Shown in pieces: positions 35,301 through 42,790 of a stretch of 64,000 nucleotides of DNA (the first letter of the stretch is position 1; every line of letters starts with the position of its first letter). A program made the position numbers and the translations under genes. The notes beneath the pieces are model-generated. The model searched no databases, was not told where the DNA came from, and saw only the letters and a program-made list of their open reading frames with translations. The stretch is taken from NCBI GenBank assembly GCA_045631205.1, contig JAZQUI010000012.1:62001-126000 (forward strand). The letters run 5' to 3'. This DNA is from HGM04593 sp045631205. GTDB lineage: Bacteria; Bacteroidota; Bacteroidia; Bacteroidales; Bacteroidaceae.

Positions 35301-35408
35301 TTCTCGTACACCCAGAGTGTTGTATCCAATGAGGCCGAAGAGCAATATTATTATGGTAAGCACCGTGGCGAGTACCGGGCGACGTATGCTTAATTCCGAA
35401 ATATTCAT
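32379..35408 (-). CDS. RND efflux transporter permease (HAE1/AcrB-like)
   Basis: A 1009-residue inner-membrane proton antiporter. It has the N-terminal helix ISELSIRRPVLATVLTIIILLFGLIGY, large periplasmic loops, and the family pattern of 12 membrane helices in two halves. TM4 carries SVGLVVDDAIVMTENIY with the paired aspartates needed for proton relay. GLVAKNGILIVEFANQ in the second half is also typical. Length and motifs place it in the hydrophobic/amphiphilic efflux group rather than the heavy-metal group, which usually exceeds 1030 residues and carries other TM4 signatures. It lies 21 bases after the adaptor gene. No local regulator gene is seen. Confidence 0.93.
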   Translation of the reverse strand: MNISELSIRRPVLATVLTIIILLFGLIGYNTLGVREYPSVDNPIISVTCSYAGANADVIENQITEPLEQNINGIPGIRSLSSVSQQGQCRITVEFELSVDLETAANDVRDKVSRAQRFLPRDCDPPTVSKADADATPILMVAIQSESRSLLELSEIADLTVKEQLQTIANVSSVGIWGEKRYSMRIWLDPIKMAAYGITPIDVKNAITSENVELPSGSIEGNTVELTLRTMGQMHTAKEFNNVILKESNGNIVRVSDIGHAELGPADLKSYMKMNGVPMVGVAVIPQPGANHIEIADAVYERMRTMEKDLPEDVKYTYGFDNTKFIRASIDEVKQTVYEAFILVIIIIFLFLRDWRVTLIPCIVIPVSLIGAFFVMYVAGFSINVLTMLAVVLSVGLVVDDAIVMTENIYIRIEQGMRPFRAGIEGAKEIFFAVISTTITLVAVFLPIVFMEGTSGRLFREFSFVVAGSVIISSFAALTFTPMLATKILKRRKEQNKFYKKTEPFFAGMNNIYEKSLAWFLERRVWAIPITIVMFILIAILWNNIPAEMAPLEDRSQITINTRGAEGASYEFMRDYTEEINTLIDSIVPDAESVTARVSSGSGNIRITLKDLSERDYSQMDVAAKLSQAVSTKTKARAFVQQQSSFGGRRGSMPVQYVLQAVSIEKLQDVLPEFLSRVHDNPTFQMADVDLKFSSPEVRVNINRDKAGTLGASVRDVAETLQYGLSGQRMGYFYMNGKQYEIIGQINRQQRNTPSNIKSLYIRSDKGEMIQFDNLVEFVESVAPPKLYHYNRFISATISAGLSEGKTIGEGLDEMDKIAEEVLDETFRTALSGDSKEYRESSSSLMFAFILALVLIYLILAAQFESFKDPFVIMLTVPLAIAGALVFMYFTGITMNIFSQIGIIMLIGLVAKNGILIVEFANQKQESGEEKMSAIKSASLQRLRPILMTSVSTMLGLLPLAFASGEGANQRIAMGTAVIGGMLVSTILTMYIVPAIYSYISTERKKDEE

Positions 35409-35429
35409 ATAGGGCTTGTGTTTGTGGTG

Positions 35430-36506
35430 TTATTCGATGTTTTCGATTTTTACGGCAGAGCCTTTACGCAACTGCAATGTGCCGGAGGTGAGTATGGTGT
35501 CGCCGGCTTGCAATCCTTCGAGTATCTGAACCTCTTTGTCGGTACGTATGCCTATGGTTACCGATACAGGCTCGGCTTTTCCATTGCGGTATGTAAAGAC
35601 TTTGTTTATACCCATCTCGGGTACTACAGCCTCTGCGGGTATGGCAATGGCATCGGCAATCTCGGTCTGTTTGAGGCGTATATCGGCATAGCGACCCGAC
35701 ATAAGTTCGCCATTTGTATTAGGGTAAATGGCGCGTACACTCAATGTGTGGGTGGTGGCGTCGAGGCTCGACTCTGTGGCATATACCTGTGCGTTGAAGG
35801 GGCTTAATTTGCCATCGACCTTAAATTCGAGATTGGTGCCTTTTTTTATATCGCCGGCATAGCGTTCGGGAACGGAGAACTCTATTTTTATGGGTGTCAG
35901 GTTGGTGAGTCTTGCCACAATGGTGTTGGGCGATGCGTATGCTCCCACACTTACCTGGCGCAAACCTATTGTGCCATCGAAGGGTGCGCGCAACTCGGTC
36001 ATCTTTATTTCTGCCTTTACTTTCTCAATGTCGGCATTGAGGGTTGCAAGCTCGGTCTTCACCTGCTCGTATGCCTCTTTACTCACGGCATCGCGTTGTA
36101 ACAGGGCATTCTGGCGATATACGCGGTCCTCGGCAAGCGGTAATTGCGATTCCAATCGTTGCAACTGTGCCTGCAACTGGCTGTCGTTTACCTTTGCCAG
36201 GAGTGTACCTTTCTTTACAAAACTGCCTTCTGTGAAAAAGATGTCGGTGATTTTTCCCGATGTCTCGAACGACAATTCAACCTCTTCGTCGGGTACAAGG
36301 CGGCCTGTAATCTGAATTTCATCGGTAAGTGTGTGCGGGGTGATAATCTGGGCATTTACACTCAAAACTTTGCGCGCTTTTTGCTTGGGTTGTGTGTCGG
36401 CTGCGCTTAATTCTTCATTCTCGTGAGGGGTAAGCTGGTAGAAACCGAAGATGCCAAATGCTATGGCCAGTATGGCAACAAGTGCCCATTTGATTTTTTT
36501 GTTCAT
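35430..36506 (-). CDS. RND efflux periplasmic adaptor (membrane fusion protein)
   Basis: A 358-residue protein with an N-terminal membrane anchor (KWALVAILAIAFGIFGFYQL). Recognisable domains are barrel-sandwich halves (SFETSGKITDIFFTEGSFVKKGTLLAKVND and MTELRAPFDGTIGLRQVSVGAYASPNT) and a short coiled coil between them (residues about 115-165). A beta-barrel follows (TPIKIEFSVPERYAGDIKKG), then the membrane-proximal domain. There is no lipobox cysteine, so a membrane anchor is more likely than lipidation. It is the first gene of the adaptor-pump-TolC operon. Its upstream region contains a tandem hairpin repeat and a -7-like box. Confidence 0.92.
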   Translation of the reverse strand: MNKKIKWALVAILAIAFGIFGFYQLTPHENEELSAADTQPKQKARKVLSVNAQIITPHTLTDEIQITGRLVPDEEVELSFETSGKITDIFFTEGSFVKKGTLLAKVNDSQLQAQLQRLESQLPLAEDRVYRQNALLQRDAVSKEAYEQVKTELATLNADIEKVKAEIKMTELRAPFDGTIGLRQVSVGAYASPNTIVARLTNLTPIKIEFSVPERYAGDIKKGTNLEFKVDGKLSPFNAQVYATESSLDATTHTLSVRAIYPNTNGELMSGRYADIRLKQTEIADAIAIPAEAVVPEMGINKVFTYRNGKAEPVSVTIGIRTDKEVQILEGLQAGDTILTSGTLQLRKGSAVKIENIE

Positions 36507-36558
36507 ATTATTGATTTTGTGTTTTTAAGGGAATGTTTACCTATGTAAATGTCGTTTA

Positions 36559-36566
36559 CAAATATA
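36559..36566 (-). promoter_or_regulatory. Possible -7 box for the RND efflux operon
   Basis: The minus strand reads TATATTTG, an exact TAnnTTTG, 53 bases before the adaptor start. A partial upstream box (CTTG, ending at 36589) is 22 bases away and lies inside the first copy of the hairpin repeat. The leader also has overlapping short pairs (TTTAC at 36536 with GTAAA at 36545, or that GTAAA with TTTAC at 36555), which exclude each other. Confidence 0.4.
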
Positions 36567-36575
36567 CGAATAAGC

Positions 36576-36733
36576 GAGCGAGAAATATCAAGTTTACTTG
36601 AATATTTTTCACAGCGAGCGCAAGTATATTCGAGGTTTACCTCAAATATGGGTATGGCTGAGCGAGAAATATCAAGTTTACTTGAATATTTTTCACAGCG
36701 AGCGCAAGTATATTCGAGGTTTGCCTCAAATAT
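36576..36733. repeat. Tandem pair of 74-base hairpin repeats
   Basis: Copies at 36576-36649 and 36660-36733 differ at one base (A at 36639, G at 36723) and are separated by 10 bases. Each copy holds two hairpins with a TTTA-type loop: CAAG-TTTA-CTTG with AT-rich extensions, and CGAGG-TTT(A/G)-CCTC. They sit in the 410-base gap between the efflux adaptor gene and efp. The frame running through them encodes only the repeat and has no family resemblance. The rest of the gap (36734-36835) shows nothing recognisable. Confidence 0.9.
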
Positions 36734-36835
36734 AGCAAATTCTACGTTTTTACGCTTTGTGTGTCCGCTGTTTTATCAAAAAATGTTTACTAATTTTATA
36801 TTTAAAGGACGGCTTCCTAATAAAGGTGTTCAATA

Positions 36836-36867
36836 ATTGCATTTTTATCGCTTTTTTACTACCTTTG
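36836..36867 (+). promoter_or_regulatory. Promoter for the efp operon
   Basis: ATTG at 36836-36839, a 20-base gap, then TACCTTTG at 36860-36867. Only the first base of the upstream box departs from consensus. The expected start is near 36873, giving a 44-base leader before efp. Confidence 0.65.
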
Positions 36868-36916
36868 TGCCACTTTATGTAATGGAATAATACTAACAAA
36901 AAAATAAAATAGAATT

Positions 36917-37483
36917 ATGATTAATGCTCAAGACATTAAAATTGGTACCGCTATCCGTATGGATGGCAAGTTGTATTTCTGCATCGACTTCCTTCACGTA
37001 AAACCCGGTAAAGGTAACACCTTTATGCGTACAAAATTAAAGGACGTTGTTGACGGTTATGTATTGGAGCGTCGTTTCAATATCGGTGAGAAGTTGGAGG
37101 ATGTTCGCGTAGAGCGTCGTCAGTTCCAGTATCTCTATCAGGAGGGTAACGACTACATCTTCATGAACAATGAGACATATGAGCAGGTGCCTATTGCAGC
37201 AGACCAGATCAATGGTGTTGCTTATATGAAGGAGGGTATGAACCTTGAGGTTGTTACCGATGCTTCTACCGACACTATCCTTTTTGCTGATATGCCCGTA
37301 AAGGTTGTTCTTGCTGTTACATACACCGAGCCCGGTCTTAAAGGTGACACTGCAACCAACACAACAAAACCCGCAACTCTCGAGACTGGTGCCGAGGTTC
37401 GCGTTCCCTTGTTCATCAACGAGGGTGAGCTCATCGAGGTTGATACACGCGATGGCTCATATCAAGGTCGTGTAAAAGCTTAA
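36917..37483 (+). CDS. efp: Translation elongation factor P
   Basis: A 188-residue, three-domain factor that rescues ribosomes stalled on polyproline. The N-terminal KOW-like domain reads INAQDIKIGTAIRMDGKLYFCIDFLHVKPGKGNTFMRTKL. The loop PGKGN carries a lysine near residue 32-34 at the position modified in many bacteria. The OB domains follow (VERRQFQYLYQEGNDYIFMN, and the C-terminal NTTKPATLETGAEVRVPLFINEGELIEVDTRDGSY region). No modification gene (epmA, epmB, earP) is nearby. It heads an operon with a GT2 gene, radC, a DUF59 gene and lpxH. Confidence 0.96.
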   Translation: MINAQDIKIGTAIRMDGKLYFCIDFLHVKPGKGNTFMRTKLKDVVDGYVLERRFNIGEKLEDVRVERRQFQYLYQEGNDYIFMNNETYEQVPIAADQINGVAYMKEGMNLEVVTDASTDTILFADMPVKVVLAVTYTEPGLKGDTATNTTKPATLETGAEVRVPLFINEGELIEVDTRDGSYQGRVKA

Positions 37484-37493
37484 TAGAAAAGAT

Positions 37494-38516
37494 TTGTTAT
37501 ACTCTATAATTGTTCCGGTTTACAACAGGCCCGACGAGATAAATAAACTTCTCGAAAGTCTGGCGGCTCAGACGGTGAAACCATTTGAGTTGGTAATTAT
37601 AGAGGATGGCTCAAAAGAACGGTGTGACCATCTGCTCGATGGCTACCGTTCTTTTTTTTCAATAAATTACCTTTACAAGGAGAACGAGGGGCGTTGCGAG
37701 GCGCGTAACTGCGGTATGAAACGTGCAGTGGGCGATTATATGCTCTTTTTCGACTCCGATGTAATTCTGCCGCCTTTCTATTTCGAAAGGCTTGAAAAGG
37801 CAATGGCCGCATCGCCTTGCGATTGCTACGGTGGCCCCGATGCTGCCGATGACTCTTTCTCCGACATGCAGAAAGCTGTCAGCCACTCGATGACCTCTTT
37901 CTGGACAACAGGAGGCATACGTGGTGGTAAAGTGGTGATGGAAAAGTTCTGCCCCCGCACCTTCAATATGGGACTTTCGAGAAAAGTCTATGAGGCGGTG
38001 GGTGGTTTCAACGATATGTTGGGCGAAGATATAGATTTAAGCCTGCGCATACGCAAGGCCGGTTTTGATATTCATTTGATACGCGAGGTGTTTGTCTATC
38101 ACAAACGTCGTATCGATTTCAGCCGTTTCTTCAAACAGGTCAACACCTTCGGCCAGGCACGTATATGGCTGCAACTTATTCATCCGGGCTCTATGAAACC
38201 GGTGCACGCGATACCGGCTGCAATGCTTGTTGCGGGTGTTATGTTGCTTGTGGCATCGTTCTTCTTTCCGTGGCTTCTTCTGTTGCCGTTCTTTTATGCG
38301 CTTATCATCTTCTTCGATTCTCTTTTGAAAAATCGTAACCTCAAAGTTGCTATGCTCTCTGTGGCTGCTGCTGTGGTGCAGATAACCGGTTATGGCTCGG
38401 GCTTTTTAAAGGCTTTCTGGTATAAGATGATACTTGGGCAACCTTTGGAGACCAAACGCAATCTCATAAATATTATGAACAGGGATTATGGAGCAGAGAA
38501 CAAGACAAAGCATTAA
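37494..38516 (+). CDS. Family 2 glycosyltransferase with C-terminal membrane segments, TTG start
   Basis: A 340-residue glycosyltransferase. The fold begins at once with LYSIIVPVYNRPDEINKLLESL, then FELVIIEDGS, the DxD-like FFDSDVILPP near residue 88, and the acceptor-side GEDIDLSLRIRKAGF near 180. Two hydrophobic segments at about 238-280 (AAMLVAGVMLLVASFFFPWLLLLPFFYALIIFF region) suggest membrane attachment. There is no ATG before the conserved N-terminus, and a stop lies just upstream, so the TTG at 37494 is taken as the start. It follows efp by 10 bases and overlaps radC by 29. Substrate unknown; probably envelope glycan synthesis. Confidence 0.85.
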   Translation: MLYSIIVPVYNRPDEINKLLESLAAQTVKPFELVIIEDGSKERCDHLLDGYRSFFSINYLYKENEGRCEARNCGMKRAVGDYMLFFDSDVILPPFYFERLEKAMAASPCDCYGGPDAADDSFSDMQKAVSHSMTSFWTTGGIRGGKVVMEKFCPRTFNMGLSRKVYEAVGGFNDMLGEDIDLSLRIRKAGFDIHLIREVFVYHKRRIDFSRFFKQVNTFGQARIWLQLIHPGSMKPVHAIPAAMLVAGVMLLVASFFFPWLLLLPFFYALIIFFDSLLKNRNLKVAMLSVAAAVVQITGYGSGFLKAFWYKMILGQPLETKRNLINIMNRDYGAENKTKH

Positions 38517-39183
38517 GGACTGGCCCGAGGATGAGCGTCCGCGTGAAAAGGTGATGAGGAACGGCGTTGCTACATTGAGCAAGTCGGAACTTCTAGCAAT
38601 ACTCATTGGTTCCGGAAATGCCGAAGAGTCGGCTGTGGAACTCATGAAGAAGGTGCTTGCTTCGTGTGGTGACAGTATTGCCGAACTCTCCAAACTCACA
38701 GTTGATGACCTTTGTGAGTTCAAGGGTATAGGCCCTGCAAAAGCCATTACAATTGTCGCCGCGTGCGAGTTGTGGAAACGCCGTCGCGACGACGATAAGG
38801 GAGAGCAGAAACGTATAAAATGCTCTTCCGACATATACGAATATTTCTATCCCCTAATGTGTGACCTCACAATAGAGGAGACATACGTGCTGTTGCTCAA
38901 TAATATGAACAGGGTGATAGACCACGTTAAAATAAGCAGTGGAGGGCTCACTGCATCCACCGTGGATGTGCGTCTTGTGTTGCGCGAGGCTCTTATGAAG
39001 CGCGCCACAGCAGTAGCCCTTTGTCACAATCACCCTTCGGGCAACACACGCCCCAGCCGCGACGACGATAATGTTACCGTTAGTATTGCCGCAGCGTGCA
39101 AGGTGATGAATGTACGTTTTTTAGACCATTTGGTATTTACCGACGGTGGCTATTTCAGTTACAACGACGAGTCCCGTCTATGA
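38488..39183 (+). CDS. radC: RadC-family JAB-domain protein
   Basis: A 231-residue protein with an N-terminal helix-hairpin-helix-like region (LSKSELLAILIGSGNAEESAVELMKKVL; LCEFKGIGPAKAITIVAACEL). A C-terminal JAMM/MPN domain carries the zinc motif HNHPSGNTRPSRDD near residue 178-191. Despite the name, a role in DNA repair is unproven; the fold suggests a metal-dependent hydrolase. The start lies within the 3' end of the glycosyltransferase gene (29-base overlap), so translation of the two is probably coupled. Length matches the usual 220-230 residues. Confidence 0.94.
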   Translation: MEQRTRQSIKDWPEDERPREKVMRNGVATLSKSELLAILIGSGNAEESAVELMKKVLASCGDSIAELSKLTVDDLCEFKGIGPAKAITIVAACELWKRRRDDDKGEQKRIKCSSDIYEYFYPLMCDLTIEETYVLLLNNMNRVIDHVKISSGGLTASTVDVRLVLREALMKRATAVALCHNHPSGNTRPSRDDDNVTVSIAAACKVMNVRFLDHLVFTDGGYFSYNDESRL

Positions 39184-39195
39184 TATTTTATATAT

Positions 39196-39507
39196 ATGGA
39201 AAAGATTGCGCTTGAAGAGAGAATTGTTGAGATGATAAAAACGGTGTACGACCCCGAAATTCCCGTAAACATATACGACCTGGGGCTTATATACCGTATA
39301 GAGGTGAAAGAGGATAACTCGGTGGATATCGATATGACGCTCACTGCGCCCAATTGTCCCGCTGCCGATTTTATGCTCGAGGATGTTCGCCAGAAAGTTG
39401 AATCGATCGAAGGTATAGGTGCTGTTAACCTGCAGCTTGTATTTGAGCCCGAGTGGTCGCAGGACCTTATGACCGAAGAGGCAAAACTGGAACTCGGGTT
39501 GCTATAA
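39196..39507 (+). CDS. DUF59/MIP18-family Fe-S assembly protein (SufT-like)
   Basis: A 103-residue single-domain protein. IVEMIKTVYDPEIPVNIYDLGLIYRIEV, then MTLTAPNCPAADFM with the conserved Cys near residue 54, and GIGAVNLQLVFEPEWSQDLMTEEA identify the MIP18/DUF59 family. Members help assemble or deliver Fe-S clusters (SufT, eukaryotic CIA2) or act as PaaD-type maturation factors. No suf genes are in the window, so its partner proteins must be elsewhere. It lies 12 bases after radC and 13 before lpxH. Confidence 0.9.
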   Translation: MEKIALEERIVEMIKTVYDPEIPVNIYDLGLIYRIEVKEDNSVDIDMTLTAPNCPAADFMLEDVRQKVESIEGIGAVNLQLVFEPEWSQDLMTEEAKLELGLL

Positions 39508-39520
39508 AAAACTCTCCCTT

Positions 39521-40285
39521 ATGAAGAAAATTTATTTCCTTTCCGATGCTCATTTGGGCTCTTGGGCGATAGAGCATAGTCGCACTCATGAGAGAAGGCT
39601 TGTCTCCTTTCTTGATAAAATTAAGGATGATGCAGCCGCTGTGTATATGCTTGGTGATATGTTTGATTTCTGGTACGAATTCAAATATGCAGTGCCCAAG
39701 GGATATACCCGTTTTTTAGGCAAGGTGTCGGAACTTACCGACCGTGGCGTAGAGGTGCATCTCTTTACCGGCAATCACGACCTTTGGTGTCTGGATTACT
39801 TTGAGAAAGAGTGTGGCGTAATTCTGCATCGCGAGCCTTGTCTTGTGGAAATCTACGGAAAAGAGTTTTTCCTTGCTCACGGCGATGAGTTTTCAAAGGA
39901 TAAAATGTTCCTTGTGTTGCGCAAAATTTTCCACAGCCGTTTCCTTCGCCGCTGTTTCTCAATGCTGCATCCTCGCTGGAGTTTGTGGATGGGTAACAGC
40001 TGGGCGCGCCATAGTATGATAAAACATAAGGTGAAGGGCGATACTCCCTTCCTTGGTGCCGAGAATGAGTTCTGTGTACAATATGCCGAGGAGTATTTGC
40101 GCAAGCATCCGTCGGTCGATTGCTTTATCTTCGGGCATCGTCATGTTGACGAGGATTTGTCATTGAGTGGAAACTCACGTTGCATTTTTCTTGGTGACTG
40201 GATATCCAATTTTGCCTATGTGGTTTTCGATGGCAAGGAGATTCTTCGCAAACACTACATTGAGGGCGAGAGCAAGGATTTATAG
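39521..40285 (+). CDS. lpxH: UDP-2,3-diacylglucosamine pyrophosphatase, lipid A synthesis
   Basis: A 254-residue metallophosphoesterase that converts UDP-2,3-diacylglucosamine to lipid X in the cytoplasm or at the inner membrane. The five metal motifs are all present: SDAHLG near residue 7, GDMFDFW near 45, GNHD near 86, LAHGDEF near 123 and FGHRH near 206-210. Basic and aromatic residues at about 140-165 (KIFHSRFLRRCFSMLHPRW) would form the lipid-binding helices. It is the last gene of the efp operon and lies just before a terminator. It belongs to the LpxH-like group common in Bacteroidota. Confidence 0.85.
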   Translation: MKKIYFLSDAHLGSWAIEHSRTHERRLVSFLDKIKDDAAAVYMLGDMFDFWYEFKYAVPKGYTRFLGKVSELTDRGVEVHLFTGNHDLWCLDYFEKECGVILHREPCLVEIYGKEFFLAHGDEFSKDKMFLVLRKIFHSRFLRRCFSMLHPRWSLWMGNSWARHSMIKHKVKGDTPFLGAENEFCVQYAEEYLRKHPSVDCFIFGHRHVDEDLSLSGNSRCIFLGDWISNFAYVVFDGKEILRKHYIEGESKDL

Positions 40286-40305
40286 AAATTATTTCAGCGA
40301 TACGT

Positions 40306-40350
40306 ATAAAAAAGGAGTAGGAAGGCAATGCCTTCCCGGTCCTTTTTTAT
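40306..40350. terminator. Convergent terminator between lpxH and ackA
   Basis: An outer stem 40306-40316 with 40340-40350 (A/T-rich, giving U-tracts on both strands) and an inner GC-rich stem GGAAGGC/GCCTTCC (40320-40326 with 40330-40336). It serves both converging units. Confidence 0.9.
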
Positions 40351-40370
40351 ATTACTACGTTGTGTGGTAA

Positions 40371-41576
40371 TTATTTCATACCTTTTATAATTTCGTATGT
40401 GTCGCTTGCAATCATAAGCTCCTCATCGGTGGGGATAAGCAGAACTTTTACCTTTGATGTGGGGGTTGAAAGTATAGCTTCCTCGCCGCGTGTTACAGCG
40501 TTTTTAGCCTTGTCGAGCTCTACGCCCATAAACTCAAGGCCTTCGAGTACAGCCTCGCGGCAGTCTGCCTGGTTCTCGCCTACACCACCTGCGAAGATAA
40601 TAACATCTACACCGCCCATAGCTGCTGCGTACTCGCCGATGTATTTCTTAATGCGGTAGAAGTACATTGTGTTGGCAAGCTCAGCACGTTTGTTGCCGGC
40701 CTCGGCTGCTGCTTTAACCTCGCGCATATCGCTTGATACACCTGAGATTCCGGCTACACCCGATTTCTTGTTCAAGAGGTCTGAAAGACCTTGTGCATCC
40801 AAGCCCATCTTGTCCATAATGAAGGGAATTGCACCCGGGTCGATATCGCCGCTGCGTGTACCCATCATAAGACCTGCAAGAGGTGTGAGTCCCATAGATG
40901 TGTCAATGCTCTTACCATCTTTTACGGCTGCGCAAGAACCACCGTTACCAATGTGGCAGGTGATGATTTTGCTGCCCTCTGCGGGAATGCCGAGCATCTC
41001 CAAGGCGCGCTTGGTGATGTAACGGTGTGATGTTCCGTGGAAACCATAGCGGCGTACGCCATATTTCTCATAGAGCTCGTAGGGTACTGCGTACATATAT
41101 GCATAGTCGGGCATTGTCTGGTGGAAAGCAGTGTCGAACACACCCACCTGAGGAATCTCGGGAGCAACCTCTTTCACTGCGTTAACACCTTTGAGGTTGG
41201 CGGGGTTGTGGAGGGGGGCAAGGTCGTTGCAAGCCTCGAATGTCTCGAGAACCTCGTCGGTGAGAAGGGTTGATGCGCTGAATTTCTCACCACCGTGTAC
41301 CATGCGGTGACCAACTGCATCAATCTCTTCGATAGAACCTACAACACCGTACTTGTCGCTTGTCAAGAGGTCGATGATGAGGCGAACACCTGTTGTGTGC
41401 TCGGGGATAGATGTAAAGATAGTCTCTTTCTCGCCGTTGGGCAAGGTGAACTTTATGAATGAACCTTCGAGACCAATTTTCTCGATACCACCTTTTGCAA
41501 GTACATCTTTTGTTTCGATGTCAAACAACTGGTATTTGATTGATGAACTTCCGCAGTTCAAAACAAGTATTTTCAT
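40371..41576 (-). CDS. ackA: Acetate kinase
   Basis: A 401-residue ASKHA-fold kinase that makes ATP and acetate from acetyl phosphate. Visible landmarks are LVLNCGSSSIKYQLFD at the N-terminus, GHRMVHGGEKFSAS near 88, FDTAFHQTMPDYAYMYAVP near 145 and RRYGFHGTSHRY near 175. CHIGNGGSCAAV, MGLTPLAGLMMGTRSGDIDP and FAGGVGENQ follow. It starts 15 bases after pta ends and forms the last step of acetate fermentation with it. A convergent terminator follows the stop. Confidence 0.97.
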   Translation of the reverse strand: MKILVLNCGSSSIKYQLFDIETKDVLAKGGIEKIGLEGSFIKFTLPNGEKETIFTSIPEHTTGVRLIIDLLTSDKYGVVGSIEEIDAVGHRMVHGGEKFSASTLLTDEVLETFEACNDLAPLHNPANLKGVNAVKEVAPEIPQVGVFDTAFHQTMPDYAYMYAVPYELYEKYGVRRYGFHGTSHRYITKRALEMLGIPAEGSKIITCHIGNGGSCAAVKDGKSIDTSMGLTPLAGLMMGTRSGDIDPGAIPFIMDKMGLDAQGLSDLLNKKSGVAGISGVSSDMREVKAAAEAGNKRAELANTMYFYRIKKYIGEYAAAMGGVDVIIFAGGVGENQADCREAVLEGLEFMGVELDKAKNAVTRGEEAILSTPTSKVKVLLIPTDEELMIASDTYEIIKGMK

Positions 41577-41591
41577 AATGTTGTGTGTTTT

Positions 41592-42602
41592 TTATTTTTT
41601 TGCTGCTATTGCCTGGTTTGCTGTAATTGCAATCATCATATAAACATCCTCTATTGAGCAACCGCGTGAAAGGTCGTTCACGGGGCGTGCTATACCCTGG
41701 AGTACGGGACCGATAGCCTCGGCACCACCAAGACGCTGTACCAATTTGTAACCGATGTTACCTGCGCCGAGGTCGGGGAAGATGAGTACGTTGGCTTTAC
41801 CTGCTACAGTTGAACCGGGAGCTTTGCTCTGTCCTACAAAAGGTACAAGCGCAGCGTCGGCTTGCAACTCACCGTCGATAGAGAGTTCGGGGTCGAGTTC
41901 GTGTGCAAGCTTGGTAGCCTCTACAACTTTGTCAACCATCTCGTGTTTTGCAGAACCTTTGGTTGAGAAGCTGAGCATTGCCACGCGGGGCTCCTCAAAG
42001 CCTGCGATAGCTTTGGCTGTCTGTGCGGTGCACACTGCAATCTGTGACAACTGGTTTGCATCGGGAGTGGGAGTAACGGCTACGTCACCAACGAAGAGAA
42101 CGCCATCCTCGCCATATTCCTTAGCGTTTGTAATCATCATCATTGCGCCCGATACACAGCTGATGCCGGGAGATGTCTTGATAATCTGCAATGCGGGGCG
42201 GAGTACGTTACCGGTTGTGTTCTGTGCACCGGCTACCTGGCCATCGGCATCGCCGTTCTTAATAATAAGACAACCGAGGTACAAGGGGTTGCACACGAGT
42301 TTCTGTGCATCTTCCATTGTCATGCCTTTTGCCTTGCGCAACTCATAGAGAAGTGTTGCATATTTTTCGGCATCGGGGTTGTTCTCAGGGTCGATGATTG
42401 TTGCTTTTTCAATATTCTTGAGCTCGAATTTCTCGGCAAGTGCAAGAATTTCGGCTTTGTTGCCTATAAGAATAATCTCGGCAATACCGTCGGCAAGGGC
42501 TTTGTCGGCAGCCTTCAATGTGCGCTCCTCAGTTCCTTCGGGGAGTACGATGCGCTGTTTGTTGTTGCTCGCGCGCTCGAGTAGTTTTTTAATAACATCC
42601 AT
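41592..42602 (-). CDS. pta: Phosphate acetyltransferase
   Basis: A 336-residue single-domain (PTA_PTB) enzyme that interconverts acetyl-CoA and acetyl phosphate. It has the N-terminal RIVLPEGTEERTLKAADKAL, the substrate region GDADGQVAGAQNTTGNVLRPALQIIKT and the C-terminal NVLIFPDLGAGNIGYKLVQRLGGAEAIGPVLQG. It lacks the extra N-terminal P-loop/DRTGG domains of the long Pta form. It is followed by ackA. Transcription probably begins near 42785, so its mRNA leader of about 180 bases first encodes a 38-residue peptide. Confidence 0.96.
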   Translation of the reverse strand: MDVIKKLLERASNNKQRIVLPEGTEERTLKAADKALADGIAEIILIGNKAEILALAEKFELKNIEKATIIDPENNPDAEKYATLLYELRKAKGMTMEDAQKLVCNPLYLGCLIIKNGDADGQVAGAQNTTGNVLRPALQIIKTSPGISCVSGAMMMITNAKEYGEDGVLFVGDVAVTPTPDANQLSQIAVCTAQTAKAIAGFEEPRVAMLSFSTKGSAKHEMVDKVVEATKLAHELDPELSIDGELQADAALVPFVGQSKAPGSTVAGKANVLIFPDLGAGNIGYKLVQRLGGAEAIGPVLQGIARPVNDLSRGCSIEDVYMMIAITANQAIAAKK

Positions 42603-42658
42603 TGTGATAATAGTTTATTATAGGTTTAAATAATTTCAAATGGTTTGTCTGTGGAATG

Positions 42659-42775
42659 TTATCTCGCAGGCAGGGTTTGTTGCGACAGGGGCTCGGGTCG
42701 TGCGGCTGTTTGTGTGTTGCTGACGGCAACCGGTGAGGCAACTTGCGAGGAGAAATGCTTGTAATTCTGTTTCAT
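42659..42775 (-). CDS. 38-codon small ORF in the pta leader
   Basis: An uninterrupted reading frame of 38 codons starting MKQNYK, passing VASPVAVSNTQTAARPEP, and ending LPAR then TAA. A purine-rich AAGGAGA sits directly before the ATG, uncommon for this genome. The start is about 10 bases after the expected transcription start of the promoter at 42791-42822, and the stop is 56 bases before pta. The composition is much more GC-rich than the flanking intergenic DNA, and Ser, Pro, Gln and Ala dominate, with no hydrophobic segment. It is either a genuine small protein or a regulatory leader peptide for pta-ackA. I do not recognise a family. Confidence 0.55.
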   Translation of the reverse strand: MKQNYKHFSSQVASPVAVSNTQTAARPEPLSQQTLPAR

Positions 42776-42790
42776 TCTCCTTATTCTTTG

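Noticed and set aside
36576..36733. Possible CRISPR array
   Set aside because: Only two copies, of 74 bases with a 10-base separation, each internally palindromic, and no cas genes nearby.
36549..36836. A 95-codon plus-strand reading frame through the tandem repeat region
   Set aside because: Its first two thirds simply translate the duplicated hairpin element twice. The composition is unlike a protein, and it lies between an efflux promoter and the efp promoter.
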